Counted from the stretch's first letter, positions 22,219 to 34,811 are shown. The stretch: DNA of 64,000 nucleotides from Apiosordaria backusii (GCA_030549205.1 JAUKTV010000012.1:868001-932000), one strand, 5' to 3'. Notes: generated by a model not told the origin, from the letters alone. Translations and numbers: made by a program.

Positions 22219-24242
22219 TTACAGAGTAACACTCTGACCAGCCGGAGGCGTAAGTGTCAACAGATTAAGCGCCCCGCTGGGAGAGGTAGTCGTAGCAGCA
22301 CCCGGGGTTGTGGTACCCGCTTTGCTCGCCATCTGCGCCAGCTGTTCCCTCTCGGCCTTCTCCCTATCCCTCTGCTCCTTTTCGAGCTTCGTGATTCTCG
22401 GCTTCCGGACAGTACCGCCTCTCGAACCTGGTCCGCCACCCCTGCCCCGTCCGCTCTCGCCACCGCCACGAGCACCGCCCCTAGAGCCTCTTCCACGTCC
22501 ACCGCGACCGCGTCTCGGGGGCCCTTCGGGCACAACAGGCTTCTCAACCTCGGGGATGAGTGGTCCGCTGTAAACAAAGAACCCATCTCTGCTGGCTGCC
22601 GCCTGTTCTTCCCACAGCATCTCAGAGTCATCCACAAAGTCATCATCCTTGTCGTATTCGTCCTCTTTGAAGTTCCTCTTCTTTCTCGCTGGCTTGACAG
22701 GAGCAGCTTCGGGGCCGCTCATAGGATTTCCATTACCCATTCCGCCCATTTCCACATTGCTGTTGTCGGCCTCGCTGAGATCCTCCTCCATCTCGTCACC
22801 AGTGTCACGACCGCTGCCATTCTTTTCCTTTTCCAAGGCGGCCGTGGCGGCAGCAATAAGTGCCTTGCGCTCGCGCGAGGCAGCAAGCCGAGGATGTAAA
22901 GCGTCCCATCCGTAACGTTCCTCGGCCATGCGCATAAAGTTGACATACTTGTTGTTTTCGCCTTGTTTGAGTGGGATATGAAGAGCAATGCTGGGAGCCT
23001 CAACCTCCTCGCCCGGCTTGGCCTTGCCAAAATCCAAAATGGAACGCTCGCTGCCTGGAAGAGGCGGTAGGGAATCTTTGAGGCCGTTGATCTTTGGCGA
23101 GCTGCTGGTGCTACTGCGTGCCTTCTTGTTGGATTTCGTTTCTTGCTGAACAACAGCAGCAATCTTCTTGCTCTGGACAGGCGCGGGTGGAGCAGCTATC
23201 GCGGCAAGCGAGAAGCCGCTTGGAACTGTTGACATGCTAGTGAAAGAGTTCATCTTGGGCTCTGGCTTGCTGACAGAAGCAGGTGGCGGAGGCGGCGGCG
23301 GAGGACGTCTCGCCTCGGCCAACGTGGGCTTGGGCATAGTAGGAGGGGAGCCAGAACTGGATTGGCTGGGGAAGCAGGAACAGAAGACGTGTCCTGGAAA
23401 CGTGCTTGTGAAGTAGTTGTTGTGAACGATTGCGTTGGTCTGGGTGAAATAATCGCGGGCGTGGGATCAACCAAACTTGCAATAGATGGCGACGCGCTGG
23501 CCCTGTTGGGAGCCTGGGTAGGAGCCCGGGGAGAACCGAGTGGACCTCCAGTGCCATAAGGGTCGCGTGTTACCATGCTTTCCCGAATAGGGTCATAGTT
23601 GCCTCGGATGGGGTCAAACATCTGCCTGGCGGGCGCGGCTGGCTGGGGCTGGGGAGGCGGGTCATCGTTGTTCAGCAGATTCTGCATCTGCATCGAGGTC
23701 ATGCTCTCTCGCTTGGGTGGGCTCTGGACGAAGCCGGCACCCCCATCCAAAGACATGCGCATTGAAGTGAGTTCTGTGATCTTGGGCTGGCGAGCTGCTG
23801 CTGCTGGAGGACCTGAAGCGGCCCGTGCATCCATTTCCGAGTTTGTCTCGTTGCTGTCGGTTGCAGCGGCTTTGCGCTTCCTCTGGACAGGAGGGGCATT
23901 GGGGTCCTTTGGTTTCCTAGGCCGGCGCTGCTTAGGCGGCTCGAGGGTCCCATCGGGTGCGACCTTTGGCTTGACTGTGCTACCAGGCTTCCGGCCCGGC
24001 TTTTTCCTGGGGACGCCGGCGGCGGTTAGTTGTGTGCCGGGAGGGTACTCGCCGGCTTGCTGTTGTTGGACCTGTTGTTGCATGATGCCGAATCTAGGAG
24101 CTGAGCCAGGATCGACGATGATCTCGTCCATCTCAATGTTGGCTCGGGCGGCGTTGATGATCCGAGTGGGCGACCCAGGCTCGGAGAGGGCAGAAGGCGG
24201 TGATGACAACAGGGAGGGTGATGAGCTGTGATACTGCTGCAT
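22219..24242 (-). CDS. HPC2: HPC2/ubinuclein-like HIR complex subunit, frameshifted
   Basis: Two overlapping minus-strand frames make one protein of about 670 residues: 24242 to about 23360, then about 23360 to 22219. HPC2/ubinuclein subunits join the HIR histone chaperone that deposits H3-H4 outside S phase. The second part carries the Hpc2-related domain signature DKDDDFVDDSEMLWEEQ (near 22600-22660), a conserved block ILDFGKAKPG...KYVNFMRMAEERYGWDALHPR and an Arg/Gly-rich segment before the C-terminus. The first part is Pro/Ser-rich with an AT-hook-like KKPGRKPG. The frames meet around 23351-23370. Adding one base at a C pair there would give an uninterrupted ...SPANPSSGSPPTMPKP...; no good intron fits the needed phase. 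A one-base deletion, real or from assembly, is therefore the best explanation. The ATG at 24242 is first in frame. Confidence 0.8.
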
Positions 24243-26252
24243 CGCGGTGTTTTTATCCTCCGCTGGACGTGCCCCCTAGACACTGCACGATCCCCTTTGT
24301 TTCGTCTTAAACAAACAATTGGTCTTTACAGGTGAAGTAGGTGACCTAATAACTAAATAAAAACCGCTGGTGATTGGCTCCCTTTTTCTTGCACTGGTCG
24401 GGGGATGCGGAGGCGGGCGTTGTGGTTGGCTGGTTGAATAACGTGAGAGGGTCCAAGCGTCGTAGTGGTTGGCTTGCACCTCCGTCGGTTGTTTTGTCGC
24501 GGGTGGAGTTGGTGCGTCTGAATACCTTCACCCTCAGAGGGGGCTGCGAAAACGACTACAGTCGGCGACAAAATTGACGATATTCAATCTGCCGGCGGGG
24601 ATGCAGCTGTCAAAAGTGTATTGATCAATTCGGAAGAGTTTCAAGAATCGAAATATGATGGCTGCGCGATGCAAGCGCACCAGGTGTCAATGAAATCGAT
24701 GGTTTTGGTGGTTTGTCGGTGAAAAAGTGGTGGCTGTTGCTGGCAAAAAGTGTGGAAAAAGAGAGTGAGAAGGGGAGGAAATTTGGGGGAGCGCAGAGGC
24801 GAAGAGCTCGACGGGGATGGGCTCTGTTTTGGAACTTTTTTTATTACTTTGCAGCTGGCGAGGGAAAACCGGGGCTTGACCACCAAAGGACATTTGTTCT
24901 GGAAAAACGAATTAAAACACCAGGGCTATCTTCGAGTAGTGAAAGGGACGCGCATTGATCGAACCAGACTCACAGACCAGGTTGGTTGCAGATGGAGCCA
25001 AGCGGGAAACGCAGTCATCAGATACATCAGACGGCCGAACGGACTCAGATCCTCCCCTCTGCCCCAACTGACTGAGGTTGACCATTACCGATATCAGATT
25101 AGGTGAACACTGAATAAGAGACTGGCAGCTGGCCAACCGGGAGTGTCCTACAAAAGTGCCAGGTGACTGGCCTAGCCGGCCGGAGGAAATGGCTCTGTCT
25201 GCTCGAGAAATGGAAAATATCGATCATATCCGTAAACACTGCTCTGTCGTCACAAGTGGCTGGAGATTGGGCGATGGATGTTCTCTTTTTGGTTCGAGGC
25301 CCCACCGTCGGGAGTGACTTTTAAAGTGTGACAGGGGAGGGGGGCCAGACAGTTCGTCGCCAAAGAGAGCCGAGCGCGCGGAAGAGGCTCGCGCGGCGCT
25401 TTGGGTCCTGCGGTATCCTGCGGGTTGCTGCACGGTACGAGGTACTTCTGGATCTTGTACCCCGCCCCCGTTTCGCATTCGGTGTGGGATGATGCGTGAC
25501 ATTTTGCTGGGAAGCCCGCTTCTCCGCAGAGACCCACAATTGAGGGACAAAATAAACGTGCCGGGACAGGCACAGGGCATCCCCTGATGGAAGCACAAGC
25601 CACATGCTTCTATTTCTATGGACATTTCAATTCTCCGATACTCTCTAGTGTATGTGATAATTTGATTTGTATATAAATCAGATCTTGAGAAAGAAGAAGA
25701 GAAAAGACAAACACATACCATGTATTTCTGCAGAAATGCAACACTCCTCCCTTGTGTGGCTGACTCCTATTCCGGGACATGGCGTGTCTTGTATTCGTGC
25801 ACCAAATGCAATTTTCCGCTACTTCACGTGCTGTGGCGCCAGTTTCCGACAGCAAACAGCTCCTCTCTGTGCGAGTCTCTGGCTTAAGTCAGCACATATA
25901 CTACCTAAGATAGGCAAATAGGCAGATACATACAGAGATGCTTGCTGTTTCCAGTGTCGTTAGTTATGCGCCCGCGAAAAACATCGACCTGCATCTGAAC
26001 GAGTGTTTCGAATGCCATGCACAGACCAGGCCGGGTGCCATTCGGCCTAGATCGACGCTAGCAGGAACGGATAATTAGATAAGCAACCATCCCTGCTGAG
26101 CCCCCAGAAGCTTCGGCGCAACGTGGGGGCCGATAACGATAACGGATAACTGCTGCTGGTGACGGAACCAACCAATGCATTTTTGGTTTTCCATCGACAA
26201 GTTGACACCTTCTTCTACCCAACCAACAAAACACACAAACAAACCCGACAAA
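24243..26252. other. Divergent promoter region of HPC2 and RPAP1 genes
   Basis: Two kilobases between divergent start codons. No convincing ORF or RNA gene; short ORFs overlap on both strands. A TACCTAAGATAGG-type motif near 25901-25914 resembles the promoter tetranucleotide tracts seen elsewhere in the window. Confidence 0.45.
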
Positions 26253-27536
26253 ATGGAAGGATTTGGATTGGAGGTACGAGATGTTCTTGAGCGGCCACCC
26301 GACGAGATCAAGGCCCCGAGCTTCCCGACACCCGCCAATCTCTCCGCGACCGGCTTTCCAGCGCCCAAGAAACGGGTCTCTGCCTTCAAGAAGCAGCGCC
26401 AGGGAAATGCGAGCATACTCCCGTCCCCCCCAGTCGAATATGGCCCAGAGCGGCCACCAGCACCAGAAGTATCAGAAAAGCAGAGGATTGCCGAAGAAAA
26501 TGACGCCCTACTGAACTCCCTGGCACCCGACGAGATTATGGAGGAACAGCGCGACCTCTTCAAAAACCTCGACCCAAAGCTCATCCAAATGCTTCTCCGA
26601 AGAGCAAACCTCGACGATGCCGGTCCAGCGAAATTCAATCCCACCCTAACTACTTCCTCTTCGGGCGGGACCACAAGCCCCGTGACAACCACCAGACCCC
26701 CCAAAGTAACCGTCGAGGGCGCCTCCAAAACCACCCCCGAACCACCAAAGAAAGAACCCAAACCAAAGAAAACCGTCACCTTCGACGAAGACGCCGCCCC
26801 GCCAGCTCCCCCCTCCACTCTCATCCCTGCCAAAATCCTCACCACCACCGACCCAAACCTCGTCATAACCCCTTCCAACGCGCCCGACGAAGCCCACACC
26901 TTCCACACCCACTACCCCCAACCACCCCCCGTCCCCGACCTCGACCCCAACGACCCCGACTTCCTCGAGAAAATGCACTCCAAATTCTTCCCCACCCTCC
27001 CCGCCGACCCCTCCAAACTCGCCTGGATGGCCCCCGTCCCCACCCCAGGCTCAATCGCCGACCGCGAGTCCCCATACTACCCGGGACAGGACTCCCTCCC
27101 CGTCTCTGCCCTCCGCTTCGATTTTAGAGGTCTACTCATTCCCCCGCGGTTATCCCGACAAATCCCAGTAACAAAGGGTCTTCACCATCACGGAGAGGCG
27201 CCAGAAGCAGCGGGGTACACTATCCCTGAGTTGGCGAGGTATGCCAGGTCTGAGGTCCCAGCGCAGAGGTGTATTGCCTACCAGATGCTAGGCAGGATGC
27301 TCTATAGGTTAGGAAGGGGTGATTGGGGTAAGGGTGAGGGCGGGAGAGTGGGAGAGGAGGATGACTTGGCTTTTGGGCTCTGGAGGTGCTTCAAGGAGAA
27401 TAGGGTTATTGAGAGTATTGAGGAAGAGGTGCAAGGGGAAGAGGGGAGGGGGCACAGGAGTTGTTATGCGTATGCGACGGAGGCGTTGTGGTTGTTTGAG
27501 AAGGGGGGTTGGAAGGAGAGGTGGAGGGGTATGTAA
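26253..27536 (+). CDS. RBA50: RPAP1/Rba50-like RNA polymerase II assembly factor
   Basis: A 427-residue intronless protein. Rba50/RPAP1 helps assemble RNA polymerase II subunits (the Rpb3 subcomplex) in the cytoplasm before nuclear import. The N-terminal RPAP1_N region (about 72-120) shows EVSEKQRIAEENDALLNSL, then EEQRDLF and LIQMLLRRA. A long Pro/Thr/Lys-rich linker (about 125-215) follows. The RPAP1_C region starts at LRFDFRGLLIP (about 286) and contains the conserved ELARYARSEVPAQRCIAYQMLGRMLYRLGRG stretch in two blocks (about 330-362). The protein is shorter than animal RPAP1, as is normal in fungi. An in-frame ATG at 26175 would add 26 residues without conserved content. ATG 26253 has a better context (AAAATGG) and opens onto the family N-terminus, so I chose it. 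Confidence 0.9.
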   Translation: MEGFGLEVRDVLERPPDEIKAPSFPTPANLSATGFPAPKKRVSAFKKQRQGNASILPSPPVEYGPERPPAPEVSEKQRIAEENDALLNSLAPDEIMEEQRDLFKNLDPKLIQMLLRRANLDDAGPAKFNPTLTTSSSGGTTSPVTTTRPPKVTVEGASKTTPEPPKKEPKPKKTVTFDEDAAPPAPPSTLIPAKILTTTDPNLVITPSNAPDEAHTFHTHYPQPPPVPDLDPNDPDFLEKMHSKFFPTLPADPSKLAWMAPVPTPGSIADRESPYYPGQDSLPVSALRFDFRGLLIPPRLSRQIPVTKGLHHHGEAPEAAGYTIPELARYARSEVPAQRCIAYQMLGRMLYRLGRGDWGKGEGGRVGEEDDLAFGLWRCFKENRVIESIEEEVQGEEGRGHRSCYAYATEALWLFEKGGWKERWRGM

Positions 27537-27985
27537 CCTCGCGGCGGGAAAAAAAAAAAGGAGAACGAGAAAAGAAAGCCGTGTCTATGCTTTGGCTTGA
27601 TCAAGAGTTATAACCAGTGAGAAGTGAGAATTGTGTTGAAGATACCAAATACCAAATATTTATGGCAAAAGGCAAAGGAGATATCAAGCAAAAATGTCAG
27701 GACACGGAGGTCACATATGCTCGTTATATCATGCAGTATGCGAAACAACAGCATGTGTGTAACAAACAGGAATATCATTTCATAAACATCACAAAAAAAA
27801 AAAAACAAGAGGCATCGCCCTCTTTTCCTCCCAACCCTTCTTTCATATCCATGCATTTCATACCCAACCCTTTCCGTTCCATGCCCACCACATGCTTATT
27901 CTGAACAACGAAAGTCATAAAACCCCAACTCCCCTTCCTCCCCCTCAGTGCTGTGCCTCATGCTTTGCACCCACAAGCCCACAGC
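27537..27985. other. Convergent 3' flanks of RPAP1 and SMC4
   Basis: About 450 bp between two convergent stops, with an A-run at 27549-27559 and another at 27792-27804. No coding region is seen. Confidence 0.5.
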
Positions 27986-30900
27986 CTACCTAGGCCGATG
28001 AGTCAAGTTACTACTCGCACTACTGCTGCTACTGCCCAACCTCTCCGGCTCCTTCCCCGCTTCATCTCTCCTCGCTGGTCCACCCATCCCCGGTCCAAAC
28101 ACCCTCGTCGTCTGAGTCTGCTCCGGTCCAAACCCCCGCGACGAGGATTGCGGCCGTTGGGAGGAGGGTGGCTGTTGCTGAGAGGGTTGTTGCTGGGTTT
28201 GCTGCCGACCCTTGACATACTCCTTATTCTCAATCGTGACGCTCTTGGTCATGTGATTGACTTTATACACTCCCACCAGCCTCGCCGCGAGCTCAAACAT
28301 GTTGTTCCGGAGACTGATGACAATGAACTGGGCGTTTTTGGTGCGCTCTTTGATGTAATTCGCCACGATGGAGACCTATCACATACATATATCATTAGCA
28401 CCACTGCCGATAAACTTACGGGGGGCGGACAACAACGGGGGGGGGACTTACATTTCTGAAATCCAACGCAGCATCAATCTCATCCATGACATACAACGGC
28501 GTCGGCTTATAATGATGCAACGCAAACACCAGCGCAAGCGAAGAAAGCGTCTTTTCACCACCCGACAAATTCGAGATATTCTTCCACGACTTCTTCGGCG
28601 GCATGACCGAAAACAAAATCCCCTCCGAAAAGGGATCGAGACTGTCGACCAGCTCCAGCTCGGCGTTGCCGCCCATGGTGATCATCTGGTACATTTCCTT
28701 CAGGCGCAGCGAAATGGTGCTGAAGCCCTCCATGAAACCCTCCAACCTCAAACGGCGGAGGTCATCGCAGCGCTTCTTGGCTGCGTCACGCTGGGCAACC
28801 GCTGACGCCAAATCTTGAGAGCGAGCGGCGTGCTCTTCTACTCTGCGGCGGTACTCGGCCAGAACCCCAAGGTCGACGTTGACGTTTTGGGTCTTTTCCT
28901 CTAGGACGGCGATCTCGCCTTTGAGGGTCTTTTCTGACATGTCGGAGAGCTCGTCGCGGGTGTATCTCGGGAGTTCGAGAGGGTTGGAAGCAGGATTGGG
29001 ACCGCGGCCGGAGCCGAGGAAGGTTGCTTCTGCTTCCGCTTGGAGTTGCGCCGCTGGGTCTTCGTCTTCTGAGTCGGTGCCATCTCCCATGGGGGAGTCA
29101 CCCTCGGCGTCGACTTCAGGCTCCCCTTCGGCGTCTTCCTCCTCTTCTTCGTTGCCGGGGGTCTTGGGCCGGGATTGGGGAGCCACAGGCTGGGAAGGCC
29201 GGCCGGATTCGAGGTCTTCAATGTTTTGGAGGGAGAGCTTGGACAGTTTGTTCTCCCAGTAAGCGAGCTGCCGTTGCGTCTCCTTGAGCACCTTTTGGTT
29301 CTCTTCGAGCTTGTTGCGCATTTCAATCTCGACGGCGCGGGTGGCGTTCAATTCGGCGGTCTTCTCATCAAGCTCAGCCTTGAGGGTAGAAAGCTCTTCC
29401 TTTTTGGCAGCAAGGGCTTCCTTTGCCTCTTCGACTCTAGTGGTGTAATCCTCGGCCTTGGTGCCCTGGTTCTCAATTTCCTCCTCAAGTCTCTCAAGGT
29501 CCCGGTTGGCAGCCTCGAGCTCCTTGGAGGCCTTGGCGTGGTCCTTTTCAAGCTTTACCTTTTGCTTCTCAGCCTTGGCCTTGCGCACCTCGGCGTTGGA
29601 GACCTCCTCGTTTTGAGAGCGAATCTCTTCCTTCAGGTTGTCCACCTTGGTACGCTGTTGCCGGAGTTTTTCACCACCAACTTCCATAATCTTGTCCTGC
29701 AACTCCTTGATCTCGTCCTCGACGCTAGAAGTCTCCCCGTGGAGTTTCTCAATCTCGCGGTTGAGCTTGGCAATCTCCTTCTGCAAGACGGCAACCCGGT
29801 TGTCGTCGGTCTGAGAAGGTTGGTGCTCCTTGCTGAGTTCCTTAATTCTGCGCTGAGCATCCGCCAGGTTTCTTGCTGAGCTCTCAATCTCGAGGTTGAT
29901 CTTCTGCATCTTGGTGTCAAGCTGAGGAATCTGCTCCTTGAGAGAGCGAAGACGAGCCTCCAGCTCACGCTGATGTTCTTGGAATTCTTGAAATCTTTGC
30001 TCAAAGGCATCTCGGTCAGCCTCGACCTTGTCGACTTGCTCCTTGCTGATCTCGGCCACCAGCTTGGACGACATGAGACCCTTCTTGACAGTGGTACCAC
30101 CACCAGACATGGTACCCGACTTGTCAATCAGCTCACCAGCCAGAGTGACGACACGCCATCTCTTGGCACCATAAGCAATGCGGTTGGCTTGGGCAAGATC
30201 ATCCGCAACCAAGGTGTCTTGGAGCGCATGATAAAAGGCAGGCCGGAACTTCTCATCCTTGGGCTGAACCAGGTCAAACAAACGGGGCGCATCCTCAGGG
30301 GTCTTGATAGGCGAGAAATCGCGCACTCTCAACTTGTCCAAGCACATAAAGTTACCGCGACCCAGGTTAGTCTTGCGCAGGTACTCGATGCACTGTTGAC
30401 CAGCCTCGACAGTATCAGTGACAAAGTTGTCAAGCTGACCGCAGGCCGTCGAGATGGCAACATCGTACTTCTTGTCGATAGTACCCAGGTTGCCAAGACG
30501 ACCATGAAAGCCATCAATACGGCCCGACTCCTTCATGCGCATAAGCGCAGTCAGGACATTGCCCTGCGTCTTGGTAGCGGAAAAGCTTGAGCGAGCCTCG
30601 TCCGCCTTTTGCCGCAAGTTAGACAGCTTAGCGCGGAACTTTGGCTCTTCCTGAGCAAGCTCCTCCAGCTCAGCAACAACCCTCCTCCCTTCCTTCTTGA
30701 GCGCATCCTTCTCAGCCTGGCACGCCTTGAACTCCTCCGCCTTGGCCGCCTGAAGTTCTTGGATGGCAACAATCTTGGCCTCCATCTCCTCAAGTGCGAC
30801 ACCGCCAGCCTTGGCCTTTTCTTCCAAGATGGCCAACTCGCTCTCCGCCACAGCAATGGCAGACTGCTTCTGGTTGATCTTCTCCTTCCAGGGCTCAAGC

Positions 30901-32825
30901 GACTTTTGCTTCGCCGCAATCTGGTCAGACAAGTGCTGAGTCTTACCCTTGAGGCTGTCGCGAATCTTGGTCAGCTCTTCCTCTTCCTCCTTGATCCACC
31001 GCTCGATATTCTCAATCTCGGCAGCACGCTTCTCGATATCTTCGGCGCATTCCTGAATAGTCTGCTCGGCTTGTTCGGCCGAGTTCTCCGAGTTGGTGAT
31101 GGTCTTCTCAAGCTTCTTACGCTTGTCGGCCAAAAACTTGCGCTTCTCTTCAAACTTGACGCGCTCCTGCTCAAACTTGGCCATCTCCTTGATCAAAGCT
31201 TGCGTCTCCTTCTCCTGGGCTTCATACTCCTTGTTGCCCTTGGAGTGGGCCTTTTCGAGCTGCTTGATGATCTGCTCACTGCCGTGGTGCTTCTCAAGCT
31301 CGGCGTTGAGCTGCTCCTGCATTTGACTGATGGCCTCGTCTGTGACAGCAAGGTTGTCCTCGCACTGGCTGATGTAGAGCTGGTACAAAGCAGATTGCTT
31401 CATGGTGAGCTCGTTTTCGTCGCGGATGAAAGCCAAAGCCTTGTTTTTCTTGTCCTCGAGACTTTGCTTCTCCTTCTCGACATGCTGGACACGCCCACTC
31501 TTCTCCAAGCATATTTCATTGAGCGTCTCAACCTCGGCCGCTGATTCTTCAATGGGAGTCTTGTACTTGGATGTGCCAATGATATCCTCAAGATACTCGA
31601 GGAGACCATCGTCGTGCTCGTTGGCAGCTTTGGCCTTCATCTGCGCAATAGACTCAACCTCACCCTGCAGGATCAAAAAACGCTTGTGATCAAGATCAAC
31701 ACCCCGATCCCGGAGCAAAGTTGTGACAGTCGTGAAGTTGGAAGTCTTTCCGTTGATGTAGTAGGCACTCGAATTGTTCTTGAAAGCCTTGCGGGAGATC
31801 ACCAGGTCCGAATCCGGGATGACTTCATGGCCTCCACCAGGGAGGTCCATCACCTCGCGGAAATGTACCGCGACTTCACAATACTCCAGATTTGGATACT
31901 TTGCCGAGTTGTGGATAAGAGCAGAAATCTTGCCCTGTCTCATCTTGCTCGCCCTGAAACCAAACACGAAAAGCAGCGAGTCGATGACGTTGGACTTGCC
32001 AGAACCATTGGGACCGACAACCGAAGAAAACGACGCATGAAATGGTCCGACCTCTTGCTTACCAGCATAACTCTTGAAGTTGGTGAGCACAAGATAGGTG
32101 ATGACAATGCGCGCCTTTGGCCCAGTATCCTCGATCACGGGAATCTGCATGGTGCGCGACTTGAGCATGATATCCATGGGCTTTTCCAGAACCGTGTCCA
32201 TCGGTTTAATCGGCTTGATGGGTGCAATCACAGTGTCGTCTTGCTGTGAGCTCGGTGGGGCGTTGACCGCCGTAGTTGTGATATCGGCAAGCGGAGCATC
32301 ACGAAGAAGCTGTGTTGATGGCGACACAGATGCTTTTGGAGATTGGGTCGGAGGGTTCAATTCGGGTGCCGGTGTGGGTGTTTTGCTTGCGCGGGGCGCA
32401 ATACTTTTTCGTGGTCTCCCAGCAGGCTTCTTTGCTGTCGATGGCGGGGGCCCAACTGTGGTATCGTCGACTTCGGCAGCAGATGCCGCGGTTGCTACTC
32501 TAGCAACTGATTGATCGGGATCTACATTCTCGGTGCTCTCGACGACAGGTGGTGCTGGTGCAGGTGTAGGTGCCGCGGGCGCAAGACTCTTCTTCGGACG
32601 GCCTCTGGTTTTCCTCACTGGTGTCTCGGCGGGTGCGGCTGCAACTTCGGTAGTGGTGGTCCTCCTACGGCCTCCTCTCTTCTTTTCTACCGGCGCCGGT
32701 GTATACTCCTCCTCCTCATCTTCCTGCTTCACTTTTGGGGACGCGTCGCCAAGCTCATCCTCTGAACTCTCGACGATGGTGGTGTTGCGCCGGGTCGCAA
32801 TCCGGCGGGACTGTCGCGTCGACAT
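27986..32825 (-). CDS. smc4: Condensin subunit SMC4
   Basis: Two exons, 32825-28452 and 28375-27986, joined across a 76-bp intron (GTAAGT...GATAG), give 1587 residues. SMC4 pairs with SMC2 as the ATPase core of condensin for mitotic chromosome compaction. The N-terminus is a charged disordered tail (about 1-235) with AT-hook-like TRGRPKKS and AGRPRKS. Walker A GPNGSGKSN is near residue 271, followed by the SMC4-type FVFGFRASKMRQGK. Two long coiled coils flank the hinge (about 765-890). The ABC signature NLSGGEK is near 1418 and Walker B YVMDEIDAALD near 1442. The intron falls at DFRN/VSIVANYIKERT, placing the conserved D-loop/His-loop end in exon 2. The tail is Gln/Ser/Pro-rich. Length is at the upper end for fungal SMC4. 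The gene is divergent from the ELYS-like gene, 560 bp apart. Confidence 0.97.
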
Positions 32826-33384
32826 ATTTGCGGTGTGTGTGCTACGAAAATCAAAAAGAAATCAAGAAAAACAACAACGGCACAACGGATCGCTGCGCAA
32901 ATGCAAGATACAAAGGCGCCCAGCAGATCACGCACACAAAACAAATGCGCTGGTCGTCGTCGAGTTTTTGTCGAGTGGTTTCAGTCCAAAAGTCGCTGCA
33001 ACAAATCCCAAAGCTCAGGGCCCGCTTTCCCCAGTTGTCGTCTGTTGACATTGATTGATTGTAAACAAATCACAAGCCACACCACCTCCCCGCCAGAGCC
33101 ACCAGCCACTATCCACAAGCCACATAAACCCATCACACGCGTTCTTATCGCGCGTTTGAATTGACTTTAACGGAAACACGCTATCCCGTGACGCTTTTCT
33201 GTTTAACGGCATTATCAGATCCACCACGCCCCGGTAGACAAGCCAAACTTACCTCTCGCCGCAAATTTCATGAATCAATCGGGTCAGCCGCACGTCCTCA
33301 CATATGAAGCTTTCTCAACCTTTGATTTGTTTACAAACCTTCCATCACCACCCACCACAATCCCCCTCCCATCACCGCGCAAAA
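32826..33384. other. Divergent promoter of SMC4 and ELYS-like genes
   Basis: 560 bp between divergent start codons. No ORF of coding character. It may serve both genes; I could not find a clear TATA box. Confidence 0.5.
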
Positions 33385-34383
33385 ATGAACATGCTCGACT
33401 TCACCCACTTCAACGCCGCCTTCCCAACCGACGGCCCAACCCCCTACGACCCAACCTTTGCCCGCCAAATCGAAACCTTTCGCAAATCCTTCGACGGCGT
33501 TTTATTCATTGACCGAGTCCTTCGCGCCCTAGGCATCAAAGATCGTATGTTTCCCTTCTCCCCCCCCCCCTTTTTATCCCCCACTAACACCCCCCTCCCT
33601 CACAGCATCAAAAACCTACCCACCCCATTCCCCGGCAGCCCTCCGCTCCCTCCACAACCAAATCATCACCTCCTCCCCTCACATCTCCCCCCACGCCCGC
33701 CTCTCCGTCCTCTTCTACCTCCTCCTCGACTTTGACGAAAAGCGCGGACCCCGCCACTCCAACCTCGCTTTGTCTCTCGCCGAAGAATCCGGCCTCCCCC
33801 CAACTACCAAATCCTCATGCGCGGTCTTTGGCATATGGACCGCTCCGAGTTCAAATTCGCGCTTGAGCACCTCTGCCATCCCTCCCTCCCGTCAGAGTTC
33901 GCAGACGATATTATTACCGTTTTGGTTAAGCACGCTGCTACCAAGAAATCGTCATCATCATCATCATCGGGGGTTGGTGGTGTCGGGGGGGAAGAAGACG
34001 ACTACAGCTTGCCGTTGGCGTATTACCATACTGTTCAGCCTGTTTTGAAGACGAGCGAGAGCTTGGAGCTGCTTTTTGGGGCGCTGGCGAGGACGAGCGT
34101 GACGGAAGCGTTGTATTTCTCGAGGAAGTGGCCCGAGCAGGCAAGGAGAGGGCTGTTTGAGAGGTTGGTGGGGAGTGTGGTTGATAATGGGGGCGAGGGT
34201 GTTGGGGGGAGGGCGAGGGAGCTGGTGAGTTTGCCGTTGGAGGGGGTGGAGGAGGAGTGGTTTAATGAGTTTGTGGGGGGAAGAGAAAAAAATAATCAGG
34301 GGGGAGGGGGGGAAGAGTGCGAGGGCTGTGAGGCTGATGAGGGAGGTGGTGACGGGGAGGGGGTTGGAGCTGGTGGGGGTTAA
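33385..34383 (+). CDS. ELYS-like nuclear pore assembly protein, frameshifted
   Basis: Exon 1 is 33385-33544 and exon 2 starts at 33606, after a 61-bp intron (GTATGT...TCACAG). The fungal ELYS domain belongs to nucleoporins that dock at the nuclear pore or chromatin. Family-like blocks are FDGVLFIDRVLRALGIKD, LSVLFYLLLDFDEKRGPRHS, MRGLWHMDRSEFKFALEHL and SLELLFGALARTSVTEALYF. The third block is in a different frame from the second. The shift falls at a run of six C (33796-33801), where one more C would keep the frame. A second shift is likely in G-runs near 34302-34315. The current frame ends in a Gly/Glu-rich tail at 34383; the alternative frame reads GKSARAVRLMREVVTGRG and stops at about 34403, a better fit to the family's basic C-terminus. 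About 310-320 residues are expected. The gene is probably intact in the organism. Confidence 0.7.
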
Positions 34384-34811
34384 TGGGGTTGGGAGGTGGT
34401 GATTTCTGTCACTGGATTGATGAGGGTGGTTGTAATTAATGGGTTTTTGCTATCTGGGTTTGTTTGTGTGCTGGCAAGAAGCATAGCATGGTTAGCGCGG
34501 CGTTTTGGGGGCGTTAGGAAAGGGAAAATCAATATCATGGCAATTGCCAATTTGAGGTGTCAGTGGCATTCTTTGTACGTGATCGAACTGGTGTCAATGC
34601 TTTTCATGTCGTGAATATGACACGGGGATAGTTTGAGCCCTGCAGGCAAAACAACTTATATTTTTACTAAAATAGGCACCTAGTAACCTGTTGATATGCT
34701 TTCCTCGTAGTCCGTACCTAATAACGACAAAAGATCAAATATACTGTACAAACCCGCTCGATAGCAGGCTGGAAAATACCTGTTGTCCCGTAAGTTATTG
34801 ACGGGTATACT
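34384..34811. other. Convergent 3' flanks of ELYS-like and HeLo-like genes
   Basis: About 430 bp with no supported gene. The true stop of the ELYS-like gene may lie just inside it (about 34403). Confidence 0.45.
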
